From Kappaphycus alvarezii (taxonomy: Eukaryota > Rhodophyta > Florideophyceae > Gigartinales > Solieriaceae), in contig NADL03000137.1 of NCBI GenBank assembly GCA_002205965.3, positions 62,001-126,000 on the forward strand: a stretch of DNA of 64,000 nucleotides. The letters are read 5' to 3'. A program made the translations under genes and the position numbers. Below the pieces are notes generated by a model. It saw only the letters and a list, made by a program, of their open reading frames with translations, searched no databases and had not been told where the DNA came from. Shown piece by piece: positions 9,104-21,770 of the stretch (position 1 is its first letter; the number at the start of each line of letters is the position of its first letter).

Positions 9104-9146
9104 AACCGAACACATCTTCGATACATTAAAATAACCCAAAATTTGT
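9104..9146 (+). repeat. LINE 3'-terminal fragment
   Basis: CAACCGAACACATCTTCGAT followed by ACATTAAAATAACCCAAAA is a diverged copy of the 3' terminus at 8925-8969. Confidence 0.6.
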
Positions 9147-9617
9147 ACCCCATATAACTCCTCCATGTGAAGTACAGGAAGGTCTCCGAATAGTGCCATG
9201 CTGAGTACTACTTCTTTCTATCCAGTGCCAACCTATGAGAGGTGGCATAATTTTTGTACGGTAGCTTCTAATACTGTACATGAGGTACTGTATTATGAAG
9301 CTAAAATGGCTTATACACGTGGAAGTGGAAACATCAGTAAGAACTCCTCGGATATAGTGCCAAATTTGGGGAAATATATGGGGGTGGCACTATTTGTCGG
9401 GCCACCCTGTACCCTAGAGGAGTGGAAAACCGCAGGACGCTTATTTTCTACGGCGCCCTAAAATGGCTTGGTGATGATGATATTTACAAATTCAGTATCC
9501 GCATCCGATCTAAGACCCAGATATGAATTGTGATTGGGTCGCAGCCAAAACACCTGTCACAGTAAAAGAATCCCCTCTTTCCCCCCTTACCTCGGTTGTA
9601 CGGCAATTAGTTTCTAT
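9147..9617. other. Intergenic, nothing recognised
   Basis: No domain-bearing frame. Short ACTGTAC-type motifs occur at about 9270-9290. Confidence 0.5.
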
Positions 9618-9680
9618 GGGGGAAAGTTTTGGATGCTTTTACTGTTGGAAGATATATTCGATCCAGTTTCCATGGTGTGA
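9618..9680 (-). repeat. LINE 3'-tail repeat (B type), diverged
   Basis: GGGGGAAAGTTTTGGATGCT, then TTTACTGTTGGAAGATATAT: a diverged member of the block at 866-1020. Confidence 0.55.
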
Positions 9681-9932
9681 TGAACATTTATTTATTCTAC
9701 TGACTACGTGGTACGCCTTTTTGTCTTGTGTGTGTATAAGCACATAAGACAGGAGGCGTGGAAGGGGCTCCTTTACGGAACTCGAGAGCTGCTGCAAATT
9801 ATATGTGGTGCTAGATTTAGTACATAAAATATGTACCAGGCTGCTGGTTCTGCGAAAGGTGCAAGGGTTCGCAGTCCTATGAATTTGCATTCAAACAATG
9901 TGACAGGATCTACAATGCAAATAATAGAACGA

Positions 9933-10279
9933 GGGGGAAATTTTTGGGTTATTTTAATGCATGGAAGATGTGGTCGGTTGTATCCACGCGGCCAATGCGT
10001 TATGCGGGTAATGATAAAACGATGCAACAGGATCTGTATAGCAGGTATTTGCAGCGTATCTACCTGTAAGAATGTTGCTTGTAGACCAGTCAACAAGTAG
10101 GCCGTGTTGGAGGCGACCATCAACGCGGTTGTTGAATGAGAATCGCCCTCAACCTAGAGTATTGGTCCAAGCATCGGCTGGCGACCGAGAGAGCGACGCC
10201 CTTGACGTGAGAAAACGCATCAGGATGCCCTCCTAGCGTGGGGTTGCGAGCCTATTCCTACCAGGTATCCCGGCTGAAA
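9933..10279 (-). pseudogene. LINE C-terminal coding fragment plus 3' tail
   Basis: On the minus strand, frames give GIPGRNRLA and then a decayed counterpart of the LGGWHP...SVA...QYS stretch of the REL LINE C-terminus. They run into CGCGTGGATACAACCGACCA, then CATCTTCCATGCATTAAAAT and a terminal C-run. Frameshifts and a stop break it. It is 5'-truncated near 10279. Confidence 0.65.
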
Positions 10280-10501
10280 GGTGGGGCTGTTGATTCTCCT
10301 CATTTGTGTTCTTACGCACAAAAAGAATTCTGCAGTCTTCAGAAGAAAGGGGGAAGAGTGAGGGGTGTTTTGATTGTGAAAGATATCCTGGCCGTTGTAC
10401 AGCGTCCCTGTTTGTAAGCGGGGTTAGCTGTTGGACGCCCGTGAGGGACGCCAACTTTGGTCCTCAAAAGACCAGAGTGACACTAGGTAGTATAGTAAAA
10501 A

Positions 10502-10695
10502 AGAAGAAGAATGACGCCGTATTGTTTGTAGACAAGTCCGCACTACACAAGACCTCGGGTTCTGCTAGATGCACGACTCCGGGCAATGGTTGAACCAATT
10601 GCCCACTCAAGCGAGAAAGGGACCGGAAGAAAACTCCACCACCTGAACAGAGGATTCAGGAGGCTTAAAAAAACTCCCGCTGTGAGCACGTAGGC
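10502..10695 (-). repeat. Short retroposon family member (minus)
   Basis: Same family as 3573-3713 and 46891-47080, in reverse orientation, starting on the minus strand with GCCTACGTGCTCACAGCGGG. Its hairpin at 10581-10604 (GGGCAAT / ATTGCCC arms) is preserved; loop-proximal bases differ from the other copies. Confidence 0.7.
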
Positions 10696-11050
10696 CAACA
10701 GATAGAGACGGCGACGACAACGGCGACAACTCCGGGTGAGCGAGCTTGACGACCAGCCCGCGAGGCTGTGAAGACCACAGCCCCACGCAGTTCGTCAAAA
10801 TGACGATGGATTTAAGCCCAGCAGGGTACGGTGGAATTGGCAAACCTTATTCGAGTAGTAGAGCAATCCTTATACAACTTTCCCAGTTCGTCCCACGTGT
10901 GTTGGGGTCGCGGAGAGGCAATCCACTCGATGTGGCCATCGACAAGAACATTGCAGCGAGAGCTCTGCAGCCGTGACGGGCAATCTTCTGAGGGAAGAGC
11001 CGGATGAAGGTCCGGCGTCCACGCCGTGCGCGGGCACCGAGCGAGATGAA
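10696..11050. other. Intergenic, nothing recognised
   Basis: No supported gene. Short frames here carry no motif. Confidence 0.45.
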
Positions 11051-11159
11051 GGGGAAAAGGTGTGGGTGTTTTACTCTTGGAAGATATATCCGATCTATCC
11101 CATGGTTTTCTAGACAATCACAATCGACTCAAAAAGGGTGTACCGACACAGTAATGGGG
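11051..11159 (-). repeat. LINE 3'-tail repeat (B type)
   Basis: GGGGAAAAGGTGTGGGTGTT followed by TTACTCTTGGAAGATATATC, then CGACACAGTAATGGGG: close to the copy at 866-1020 but without the tandem duplication. Confidence 0.7.
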
Positions 11160-11683
11160 TAATGCGAGATGAAGTGAAGGTTGGGTGTAGCCAGTCAAGA
11201 AGAGATGGACGTTGAATACTCAGGAGCGGTCAATGAAGGTTTGTACAGTAATAAACTTCTGCAAAAGTGGGGTTTGGGTAGTTTAAAATTTAGAAAGGGG
11301 AAATGGAAGTAATTTTAATGTTTTAGTAAAGCTGGCTGAAACCCAGTCAACATAAACGGTATGGCGGTAGTGAGCATTTGGCAAGGGAAAAAACCTTCGG
11401 TAATATAATATTTGGAACATGCTTTGAGCCAGTCGTTTTGGCACACGAGTGATATTACCCATTATCCTGAACACGTCGAGCATACTGGGGGATAGCCGAA
11501 CCCCGCTTTTCAAACATTAAAGAACCAAATCGATTCTCTTATTTGGAAAGGGGGGAAATGTTGGGTATTTTATTATCGAAGAGGATCTTACTCATTGATA
11601 ATATTGAGTGTACAGAAGGTCTTTATTATTTGGAAAGATATGTTATTTCTCGAAGTAGGCCGCATGTTCCATTAAAGCACACG
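11160..11683. other. Intergenic with G-rich LINE-tail-like pieces
   Basis: CTTATTTGGAAAGGGGGGAA at about 11540 resembles pieces at 36080 and 36325. No gene seen. Confidence 0.45.
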
Positions 11684-12025
11684 CTTCCAAGGCGCCTGGT
11701 GTCCCCTTCCCTGCTCTCCCGCGACCCAGGTTTCCGATTCCAGCCTCTGGTTTTCGACTCCCTCGGTGCCCCTTCTCCAGAAACCGCATTATTCATCGAA
11801 GAGTTTGTACCACGTGTAGCCAGGAAATGCCACACCTCGGACGCTGCGATTCGCACAAGCATCTACCAGCGTATCAGTTGTACATTGTGGTCGTCGGTGG
11901 CTATGGCCATCATACCGCGCGCTCCACTGCAGGTGACCGATTTGGACCATCCAGTTAGTTCTTCACTGAATAGTCGGTCAGTCGGTGCACACTCAAGATA
12001 AGTAATAAGTAATGAGTAATTATCC
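11684..12025 (+). repeat. Interspersed repeat family R (copy 1)
   Basis: About 340 bp that reappear inverted at 47345-47689 and, in part, at 14818-14985. The conserved part encodes, on the minus strand, FLATRGTNSSMNNAVSGEG followed by ESKTRGWN. It is unclear whether the coding similarity is meaningful or the repeat is non-coding. No terminal repeats are visible. Confidence 0.65.
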
Positions 12026-12439
12026 TTAGGGATTGAGGTGAGTGGGTATTATTATTAGGAAGCCGTAAAATGGGGTTAAATTGTGTGAATGGATTGGTAT
12101 GGGTTGGTCTAAGGAAAAGAATTTATCCAATACTACCACATCACAAGCAAGGTGAAGTACAGACCATATAAAGACAAATCCAAGGGTATAAATGGGCTGG
12201 CTTAATTTTTTTCTGATAGGGGCAAATCCATAGGGTACGTGGGATGATTTACTTAATTTTCCTGACAATAGCATTAGAAATGGGGTAATTATTTTTCCTG
12301 GTTAGAGCAAATCCATGCTCTTACCAGGAAAAATAATTAGTTTTGGTTTAGCGCGAGTGATGTAATGGATGAGAGCCTTTCTAAAACGCTGCTACTGTTC
12401 CGTCTACAGTAAGAGTACAGTTCAATGAGCCTTTCAGCA

Positions 12440-12690
12440 GCCTGAAAGATGGCTGAGAGCCCGCTCAGCAAGTACGCATCGTTGGAGGTGGCCATTAACG
12501 CGGTATATCGCAGAAGGGGAGTGGACCGCACCTTGGAGTATTGGTCCATGGTGTGGCGGGCTACCGAGAGTGCCACTTACGTAATGAGAGAAAACTCGTT
12601 GGGGTGCCACCCTCAAAGCGTGGAGATCGGGACGGCAACGAGACTGTTCGTGAAGGGTAATCCTGCCACAAAACATTGGTACTTCGGTAA
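12440..12690 (-). pseudogene. LINE C-terminal fragment
   Basis: On the minus strand: KYQCFVAGLPFTNSLVAVPI, then STL, a stop, GWHPNEFS and VARHTMDQYSKVRS, then SNDAYLLSGLSAIF. This matches the C-terminus of the REL LINE at 4446-4919 residue for residue in places. Two in-frame stops lie within it. No 3' tail motif follows directly. Confidence 0.7.
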
Positions 12691-14162
12691 CTTATCAGTG
12701 TGGACCGCGTTTAATCTCTTCAGGGTGTTAAAAGATCTCGTTTTGTGTGTGAAAAGTATTGTTATTTCTTAAACTAAGGCCATTTGTTCCACCAGAGATT
12801 GAGGTGAGTGAAAGTGATATTACTCCTTAGGGTCATAATTTTACTTCGGCTATAATGATGTAGGTGTAGATAATGAGGATTTTAATGTGTAACTGTGGCC
12901 CATATCGATATTTTGGTCAAAATTGTTCTCATGTTGGTTTACTAGTTGAAAATTTATTGGTGAAGTAATGCTTCATGTTGTTTGCCTTACATCACTTCAA
13001 GCAAGTCATGCGTGACAGTCTGAGTCTGCTTCCTACTCTAAGCAAGGCAGTCATAGGTAAACCAAGGCTGAACCAAAGTTTCTACAGGTAAAGGTTCTAG
13101 TGTGCAAGCACTTGCGCAAGTGCGACGGAAGCCATTTGAACGGGGCTACATAATCTTTCACTTCAATTGAGGTCGGTGATGTTTCTGCTTCCCCAATTCG
13201 TCGCTTTTTCTCCCATATACCGCCCTCCACTCATCCGTTGTGGACCATTCACAAGCCGTCAGTTTTTATTGATTATTTGATTGATTTTTGGCTATAAATA
13301 TGTAGGCAGTGCAACGGATTCCACTATTCGGATAGGTTGGATTTTAGAACATGCACATTGGTAGGTGTATATCACCAGAACTAAAATCCTGACAAATCTG
13401 GCTAACGCGAATGCGCTGAATATGAGTTTTTATCCTTCAAAATGTATGCAGATGCGTGGAAATGGAATTATGGAAACGAGAATGGTAAAAATGATCGAAG
13501 CGTCTCGATGTAAATACACCTTACCTAACCACCATTCCATCTCTTCCATTTCTTTCCCTTTTCTCGGTCTTAATCAGCCGTACCCTTCCACCAGGAACCT
13601 CCGAGTTCAACGTGCCCCCCCACGCCACCAATTGGTGCAAACACCGATGGGGACGCGCTTTCCCACAACATGTTGAGTCCGGATTTTCCCAGCTATTAGG
13701 ACAAACTTTTTTAAGTTAAGTTATCCCAACATGCTGGTAGGATTAGTTAGCCATATTTGCTGTAATGCATATTTCTGTACCAAAATTTAGTAAATATGTG
13801 CAATTTTGTTATTCACTGTATTAAAGGGTTGTACCGTGTGCGCAGATACTGTACTGTATGGTCAAAATGCATGCAAATTGCTATATCTACTCTTCTGCAA
13901 CATTTTATTTATTTTTATATTGTTCTCAGTAGCTCGTCTGCCACTGGCCGACCGACTCCCGCTGTTTCATTCAACCGCCATTGTCGGGGTGGGATTGCAC
14001 AAAGGAGGAGGCACATTTCCAATCATTGCAAAATGCAGTTATTAGGATACTTTATGGAGCTCACGCTGAGCTGCCTTAAGTGCTTAGATAGATGTTGGCG
14101 GTAGATCTTTTCGAGTTGCACAGTACGGCACAGAAAATTACGTGGGGTATTCAGAAATTAAC
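12691..14162. other. Gene-free stretch
   Basis: AT-rich with short frames only. The small frames at 13365-13676 and 13796-14104 have no recognisable domain. Confidence 0.45.
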
Positions 14163-14560
14163 TATGAATGCAGGCTGCGGGAGGAAACCTGTCACGCCTG
14201 CATCACGTGGATACTAAACCCAAAACGGGTAGCGAAGTCGCGGGGCTCTCGTTGAGGGAAGGAACCGCAACGGGAATCAGCGAATGAAGCAAGACGGTGG
14301 AAGAAACCCTGGCCGTCGTCGCCCAATGGGCCATGGATATCAATCCCAACAGGGTTGAGGAAGATATCGTTTTGGTTGCAGTAATTGCCGTAATGAAGAT
14401 GTTTCTTGCGCTCTACGAGAGTCACGGAAGCGCCTCCGATAACCGTATTTGGCGAGATGTGGAGGCGAGCGGAGGGGTGGGCAACAGCAACGTCGACGGC
14501 GATATTGGTACTATGTAGCCCGTAGGCCCTTGAAAGTTACCATGTGCATGAAATATAACT
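14163..14560 (-). pseudogene. REL-endonuclease C-terminus of the C-family LINE
   Basis: On the minus strand one frame reads VDVAVAHPSARLHISPNTVI, then VERKKHLHYGNYCNQNDIFL and GIDIHGPLGDDGQGFFHRLA. It contains the second acidic catalytic strand (VDVAV) and the K..HY..YC C-terminal motif of REL LINEs. It aligns with 3900-4295 on the plus strand and shows what the un-inverted arrangement should be. It is truncated upstream, and no RT is present. Confidence 0.65.
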
Positions 14561-14817
14561 ATTTGGCTGGAAACCACCAAGTGTAGTAGATGAAAGATAG
14601 GAAAAAACAACCAAACGCAATGCCAGTAGGTAAGTAATAAGCTTCGAACAAGTGCACGAATAAGAAGTAGGAAAATCGGACTGGACTATAGTGGGGAGCT
14701 GGAAGTGTGATTCGCTTCAGGGAAAAGAGTACCCCCGGGAGGAGAATGATAAAGAAGTTAGGAGGTTATTTATAGTGCTTTGATGGCTCAAGGGACGGAA
14801 GTGTGGTATGTGATGCC

Positions 14818-14985
14818 GTGACTCGGACGCTACTATCCACTTGCACATCTTCCAGTGTATCAGTTGCGTCTAATGGTCTTCCGTTACTACGGCCATCGTG
14901 TCTCGCGCTCATTTCAATTGACCGATGTGGATCATCCAATTATTTAACTGAATAGTTGGTCATTCTGTGCACACTCTAGATAATT
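14818..14985 (+). repeat. Interspersed repeat family R (partial, copy 2)
   Basis: Matches the distal half of 11684-12025 (TATCAGTTG..., ACCGATGTGGATCATCCA, GTGCACACTCTAGATAA), more diverged. Confidence 0.55.
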
Positions 14986-15639
14986 TTTGAATGAGTGTCT
15001 TTCCCTAGTGTCTATCTACCATAGCACTGTCCTCACTTGAGGCACAGTTTATTCTCGTACTCATAAGAGGACAAATCTCTTTGTCATACTTATATTTACA
15101 GTCTGGGCCCTTAAATAATAACTAGGGGAGATGCTCTAGAAAAATGGAATTACAGTAAACAGTTACTCAGCAACTTAAAACTCTACATCACTTTGGGCTA
15201 AATCATCCACCTGCAGGTACTCAAAGGGTAAATTGTGATAAACAAGCACTAAAATTGAAGGTTATTGAAAATATAGTGAAAAAAGTTGGATTGTACTCTG
15301 ACTAGCGTTAAAATTACCGAAAAGCTTGTTTTGATCGATTTTCACTAATATTTAAAGGAGAGGTTAGTACAAAATAAAGCAGGAAAATATTTTCATTTTA
15401 AAAAATTATCCCTAAACCTTGCCCTCGTATGAGGAAAATGGTCCGACAAACATTAGAAGACTAAAAAGACTTTATCATCAATAAATTCTTAAAACAGTAC
15501 AGAAGGATAAAAATTTCGGCGAAAATAATTGGGGCCAAGAAGTTTTACTATTTATTTTTTTCCAACCGAAGACTAATAACAGAAAAATTTAGTAGTCCCC
15601 TTAATCATCTACATACAACAGTTTTATATCTACCTGAAA
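14986..15639. other. AT-rich stretch with a possible LTR/primer-site remnant
   Basis: At 15096-15110 the sequence TTTACA-GTC-TGGGCCC resembles the LTR end plus primer-binding site of the two copia elements (TGGGCCCAG, 4 nt after the LTR). No second LTR was found. No gene seen. Confidence 0.3.
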
Positions 15640-16520
15640 AGATTCTTTTTAGCACATCTTCTTTGTTCACGCAAAATATCATTACTTCACTTTACGAGCC
15701 GTTCAATGAACGCAATACTTCTGTGACTCCCATATTCTTTGTGTGCTTAAGCTTTCAAGATGTTTTATGAGACTTAAATCAGGGTATTTGGGAGGCCAGA
15801 AAAAAAGTAAAGACGTCGTTTACCTGAGCAATCTTTTATTTGGTTGCTTCAATTGACTGCAGTATTTTACTGATGCAATAAAAAAATTGCTGTCCGCGTA
15901 TATATCAGGGAACATTTTACCTGTGAGGCGGTAAAGTAAGGCTTATAATGATTTTTTTAATAAAATAATAACTGATACATAATAGTGAGATATAACGCCC
16001 CATACTTATGCTTATTTTCCACCTTGCAGGGGAGCGGAAAAGCACTTCAACTCTTTCAGTCAATCCTCTTAGTAAGGAGCTAGAACTTCTGGGCCACCTA
16101 AGTTTTAATTATCATCACCATTAAAACTATAGTCCTTCCAATCCAAACAGAATAATGTGGAGGCTTTCTTGGTACAATTCAGACCATCTCTTTTGATATC
16201 GATATCAATTGGCTGTACTTCTTCCTTCTTTTTTTACACCATATTAAATATGTCAGAGATAAATTGCTGTAAATGACTGACGTGAAACGGAAAATTCAAG
16301 GTGCTCTTAATATCCTTGACAATATATTTCCCAATCGATAAAAACCTTAACAGCAAGCGAAGTCGACTATCTGAGAGTCCATAGACTTCAATAATACTGC
16401 AAACCGTTGTTTTCGATTTGACTATGCACTCAAAAATCTTTGTTTCAGGATTTTCACTGAAAATGACCGAAATTAGATCCTTTCTGGCGGCTCTGAGCTA
16501 TAAAAGATAATTTATGATTA
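15640..16520 (-). pseudogene. Decayed Tc1/mariner-like transposase
   Basis: Read on the minus strand with several frameshifts and stops, the order is as expected for a Tc1-like transposase. An N-terminal helix-turn-helix segment (FECIVKSKTTVCSIIEVYG) is followed by a second one (LSDSRLRLLLRFL ... DIKSTLNFPFHVS), then FCLDWKDYSFNGDDN for the first catalytic aspartate box, VWGVISHY, and finally FFWPPKYPDLSLIKHL. The last corresponds to the WPP.SPDLNPIE.LW box, with lysine where the catalytic glutamate should be. It belongs to a different lineage from the intact element at 31.5 kb. No terminal repeats could be delimited. Confidence 0.6.
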
Positions 16521-19500
16521 CAAATAAAATACACATAAAATCAATTCCAGTTGCCTAAAATTTATTCCTGATACTAAGAAAACCCCACAAGTTCACTTTT
16601 TTGACACCGTGCAAACTCAAAATGCGGCAGACACAACACTGTAGCTTCATGACCTTTACCGCTGTGAGGTTGAACTTTTAATCAATTCTATTCTAAATGA
16701 CAGCACTACCTTCCGTTCCGCTCTTTATTTCTCCATCCCTAGTCTCAATTAGTGAATTTGGACCCAAAATTGCTTGTTCTATCTTTTTCTGTGGTGTTTA
16801 AAATAAGTTAGACAATGTAAACAGATCATAAGATGCCGCCGCTTAGACAATTTAAGATTTTTTCCTCGGATATATTGAATTGGCTCACAAACCGAAGTGC
16901 CCCTTGTATGGCGAAATTATTGTTCACCAAAAGTGTAAAAGGATCCACTGGAACACTCCGATAGATCGTGGCCTATGGCCAATAGGAGCGCGTCGCGCAA
17001 CGAGATAAAAATTATGTTCTCCGGAAAAATATTTAGATAATTTCTTAATTTTTTTGTTCGAAGGTTCATTTTCACGCTCAAATAACCCATACCTAGGCAT
17101 TATTTCATTCTAAAATATGTAAGGACCCAATTTATTCCCGTTCTTAAATTTTCAGTAACTGAGAACCAGGAAATTGTCGAGCTGATTATTACTAGACTCA
17201 CATTTGAACAAAGAGTGTGATTTCCATTTATGCATTATATGGGATTTCGTGACATTTTCTGAGAACTCCACGCAATACAGGTTATACAGTACCAAAATAT
17301 TTACGTATTACATTTAATAATCAGCGATCGGTATTGCGTGTATGCTACAATAGTTGTACAAGCAATTAGACAGGAGCTCTTAGGAGAAACGTATCATTTT
17401 TTCAAGTAGTATATAGGCTTAGTTGCGATGAGCAATCATAATCTTCTACACATCTAATCATCATTATACCAACATAGTTGTTACTCTGTCTCAAGGACCA
17501 CCTTTTCAGGCAGCCTCTACCAGGAGGTCGCAATTGGCTTCGCACGCAGTCTTTCGCGAGGCCGTCCCTGCAATCGTATTTGTCATTGTAACACAGTCCT
17601 CGTCAGGACCGATCGTCGGCTGCAGAAGCGTTTTACGGTGTGGTTAGAACAGAGAAAAGTATATATTATGGTCAAAAGATAAAGAAATATTCATAATGAC
17701 TGCAGAAAAAAGTTAAGAACAAAAATTGCATTTCGTTTCTCGTTGAAATAAGGTATAGCATAGCATCCAGTAAAATAATCTTTACTCACTGTCGTCTCCA
17801 CGAGACAGAGAGGTTATTTGAACCACAATCATACGATTTTATCACTAAGGCACTCTTTAAGATGCCCAAATTGCCGCATTTGTTTTAACAGCCGCGATAA
17901 AAAATTATATACTTTCATCGAGGTTTAAATAATACCCTACTGTAGGAAATCTATTATAGTGATGCATATATCATAATACCGTTATTCTGACAAAAAGAAC
18001 ATCTGAAATAAATTAATCTTATATTGTAACCGAATAATGACGCAACTCCCTCTTATTTAGTATACCATTAATATTAAAGATATTTCTTGAATTTTTAAAA
18101 TATTTACCACTCCGCTTCGACCATCTTTTTTAATTCAATTACATCTCGTCTTTGAAAGATATATTATTCCAATTAAGTATTCTCCATGAGTAATGTTACT
18201 CAGCTCAATAGAAAAATTTTATTTATGTTAAAAATTCACCACCATTCAGCTCCTTTTTTGTATCTGACATGGTAAATCACCGATATCAACTACAGTATTT
18301 TGGAAAAAAAAAATTATTATGCATCCTTAGAGTGCCGAGACAGAAGTTTCAAATCTATTCCAGCCTGAGATGGAGTCTTATAAAAGGTTTTATAAATTTT
18401 TTAGGCCCAGCAAAATTTTGCCACATTTATCATTCCTTGGGATTTTTAAAAATTGAAAAAGCAGCTAGATAACTGCGAAGGAACACATAATATCTATTCA
18501 GATCCTCATATAATGAACAATAGCCGTTAATATTCCATTGAATTGGTCGATAAGTGCTACAGATATTTGGTATAATTGCTACAGATGTTTCAATAGCTGT
18601 TTCCGTAATGTTCATAATTCCAAATAGAATTCTAATATAGCTTCCCTATATCCTTAAGCTAGCACAGGGTTTGTTTATTTCGTTCTTTTAAAATTAGTTT
18701 TCAGTTTTACAATAACTTTATTTATTGAGAAGAATATTCCCAGCAAACATTTTTCATGTCCACTATAAAGAGTTCTTTTCCTAATTTTTGAATTTACTAC
18801 GTGGCTGATATTTACTTTACTAACTGGGCCGTCGTAGATATTTATAGCCTATCTGTTCTGTATAAATACCTTTATGTCTAATTGGGCGACATAATAAACA
18901 GCCTACTCGGTTTGGCCTTAAAATTAACTCCCGACGTATGCTCCCACAGCTCATGACAACAGAAAATTTGCTGTCTTTAGCCACGCTTATCGGCAAGGAT
19001 TTCTACTTTCAATCCTTCCATTTTTTCAATAAATTACCCCTTCGAATGTTCATTTGTGATTTTTAATCACCTTTGGCGACCCGAGCTCCGGTACTTCCAT
19101 GAAAGTATGAACTTCAACGCTGACATGGGTGGCATTAATCTAGTATCCGAAGAACATAATCAGAGCTGCTGGCGCACCTCTGTCTTTTTTGTCCAATTTG
19201 TTCATGTTTTAATCATATCTTTTCACTTGATTTCTCGGAAAACGCTAGTATTCCAAGGATCTCAGTACGGCCTTACGGCACGGTGGACTACTATGTCTTC
19301 CAGCTCTCCGAATTCTCACCCTCGCTTTACCACGTTAACTTCTCCTCGCTATCAGCGAGGTGCGCTATTTCACCGTATTGTTTTAGAAGGAAAAGAAGTG
19401 TAGTGAATACCTTGCAAGTATTAGTGTGCGTATTTTGTTTGCTTATTCTCTCAAGGGACTCGGTATTCCGAAGAAGACACCCGTGCATAACGTATAACAC

Positions 19501-21353
19501 TTCACAAACATATTACCCGGACTATCAACTAAGAAAATACACTATAAATTGATGCAGCTTTCTTAGAGCTCCCACATCTGATGAATTAAATATCAAAGGA
19601 CAGCCTCTCACAGTCAATGTTGAGAGTTTAAAGAATTCTTTCATCAATTAGCCTTTCTTTTCTTTGTTCTCGATGTACAAGCGGTCATTGTTCAACAATT
19701 AGTATTGGGACCAAAAACAGTGATTTATTCCATTGTATGTAGCCGAGCTCGTAGTTAAGCATGCAATTACCCCACAGGAGCAACTTCCTTAGAAGTACCC
19801 CGCAACCAGACTCGCTAAAGTTTTTTCACCTGTGGAAATGCGACCTTTCACTGCATTACCCCAGCAGGTAACTTATTCTATCTCCACAGAAAGTAATGAT
19901 ATTCTTAGAGAGTAGATCCAAAACTTGATCTGCAGGAATATATAAACGGTTAAAGAAGAGATGGAATTAATTCAGGAATCTCTGAAGACAAGCGAGTTCT
20001 GATTTGTAACTTAATTTCTTCAACAAGAACATCGTATGAAAAGCATTAGTCACATGAAAGTTGTCCTTATTACCTTCTGAGATGAGTCTTCCACTTTGGG
20101 GCAGGGTGCAAAGTTTTCCACTTTGAGGCGGGATGTAAACCATTTTTTTAAGAGCTAGCCACCAAAACTGATACTGGTATGGGACGGACGAAAAGTGTAA
20201 TAACCTGGTTAGTTCATCCCTAGTCTGATGCGTACTGGATACCGCAGCTCTTTATATTTTCGCTAGCCCTCTAAATATCGGTATTATCGTGGAGAAAGAG
20301 GTCGAAAAGGACAAATATCAACCCTGGCGTTACCATTTGCACTGAGGTTGGAGAAATAAATACTCCAGAAAGAAAAAGATTTAGAAAAACCCGAGTAATC
20401 TAACTAATATCCTGTCCTACTTATCGCTTAATGAAAATCATCGGCCACCCATTTCATCTCAAACAGATAAGGCTCAAGCGAAAGCCGGTCGCATTGTGAA
20501 ATATTTAGAGGAAGTATTTATTCTTACTGGAACCCCCAGTAATGGTGGAAATCTACTTTTTTCTACTAGTTAGTGATTTTAACTCGACAACCATGACAGA
20601 ATATCAAGCATTTCGATTACTACCCAAGATGTTAATCGGCATTGCTGAAATGAAATTTCGCTTTATGGCCGGAACAAATTCACCGAACAGGAATTCATGA
20701 TGAGCTGGCCATGGGCAGCCAAAAGACTGTTTATATCCTTTTTTACTGACGATTCAATGCGTAATGTTGTAATTTCAATAAGATAAATTTACTAGCTAGA
20801 CAAAAAGGGAGGACCTTATTACAAGTTGCACTTGTATAATTCCAGAGGCCGCTACTTTCACATGCATGACGCTCAAAAGCTGATATAAGTATTTATAAAT
20901 TGTTCGAACGGCTAAAATCAAGAGATTTATCATGAAGAGTCATCATTCTTTACCGGCGCACCTGCGAGGCTACTAACTTTATCTTTCTGTTTGACAAGCA
21001 GAGATAGAAGGTATATCCATGAGAGTCCGTCAACATTACGGCTCGCGGTGAGATCCTCACTTCAACTCGAGCCACAAAAAAGTCCCAAGTATGACTCTGT
21101 AATGCGATCACCCCACTAAATTCGGAAGGCTTAAAGTAGGATTAAATGGTGTGGATTATTAAGTGGAGAGATACAACCGTTTACGTCAACATATTTTTTA
21201 TTGAGTGTCTGCGTCAGTTGACAACGTAGATTTTAAATTTTCTTTTTGGGTATAGCTGTACACAACAACTGAGCTGTTGCTCAAAAGTCTCTACAGTATA
21301 AAGCAAGTCTCGATGGGCACTCTCTAGAGCTGAAGTGGGAGGGTGTCAGCGGT
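16521..21353. other. AT-rich gene desert
   Basis: About 4.8 kb with no frame above about 115 codons and no recognisable motif on either strand. A GC-richer patch at 17480-17640 stands out in composition but matches nothing else I can see here. Probably old, decayed repeats. Confidence 0.4.
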
Positions 21354-21358
21354 CCGAC

Positions 21359-21686
21359 TGTGATTTCTTCCCGGTATTTATTATTCGGTTTCCTCCAAAT
21401 ACCTCCCGAAGAATCAAGGAAATTACAGTAGCGCCGCCAGCACTCTGGGCGGCCACAGGTGGTTGACTTCTGGGGTACTAAAATATCACCTAGTAAGCTA
21501 CCTACAGTAGCTACCGGGATGGGGGCCACAGAGTCAACCAACTGTTCGAACCTCCGGGGGGTCCTTGTGCCTTTTCACCGTGCCTCGCCCAGAAAAGACT
21601 ACTCCCTACTGCTTGCGCGCTTCAGCGCAGACAAATATCCCTTCGACATCGTCTCTTCCCTCTCTATCCGTCCCGCGCTCACCACA
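21359..21686 (+). repeat. 5' LTR of copia element 1
   Basis: Starts TGTGATTTCTTCCCGG and ends GCTCACCACA; the same 328-bp span occurs at 28496-28823. TG...CA ends are typical of LTRs. Confidence 0.92.
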
Positions 21687-21690
21687 GTTC

Positions 21691-21700
21691 TGGGCCCAGG
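21691..21700 (+). promoter_or_regulatory. Putative primer-binding site
   Basis: TGGGCCCAGG, four bases past the LTR end. Copia element 3 has TGGGCCCAGAG at the same distance from its LTR. It would pair with a tRNA 3' end or an internal tRNA segment; the tRNA is not identified. Confidence 0.55.
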
Positions 21701-21770
21701 GAGTCCTTCGACACACAATCGCGGTCATCCCGATCCGCCGCGCTTTTCACCTTGAATGGATCTCCAGTAG

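Noticed and set aside
17480-17640. GC-rich patch in the AT-rich desert as a possible gene
   Set aside because: No open frame of useful length and no motif on either strand.
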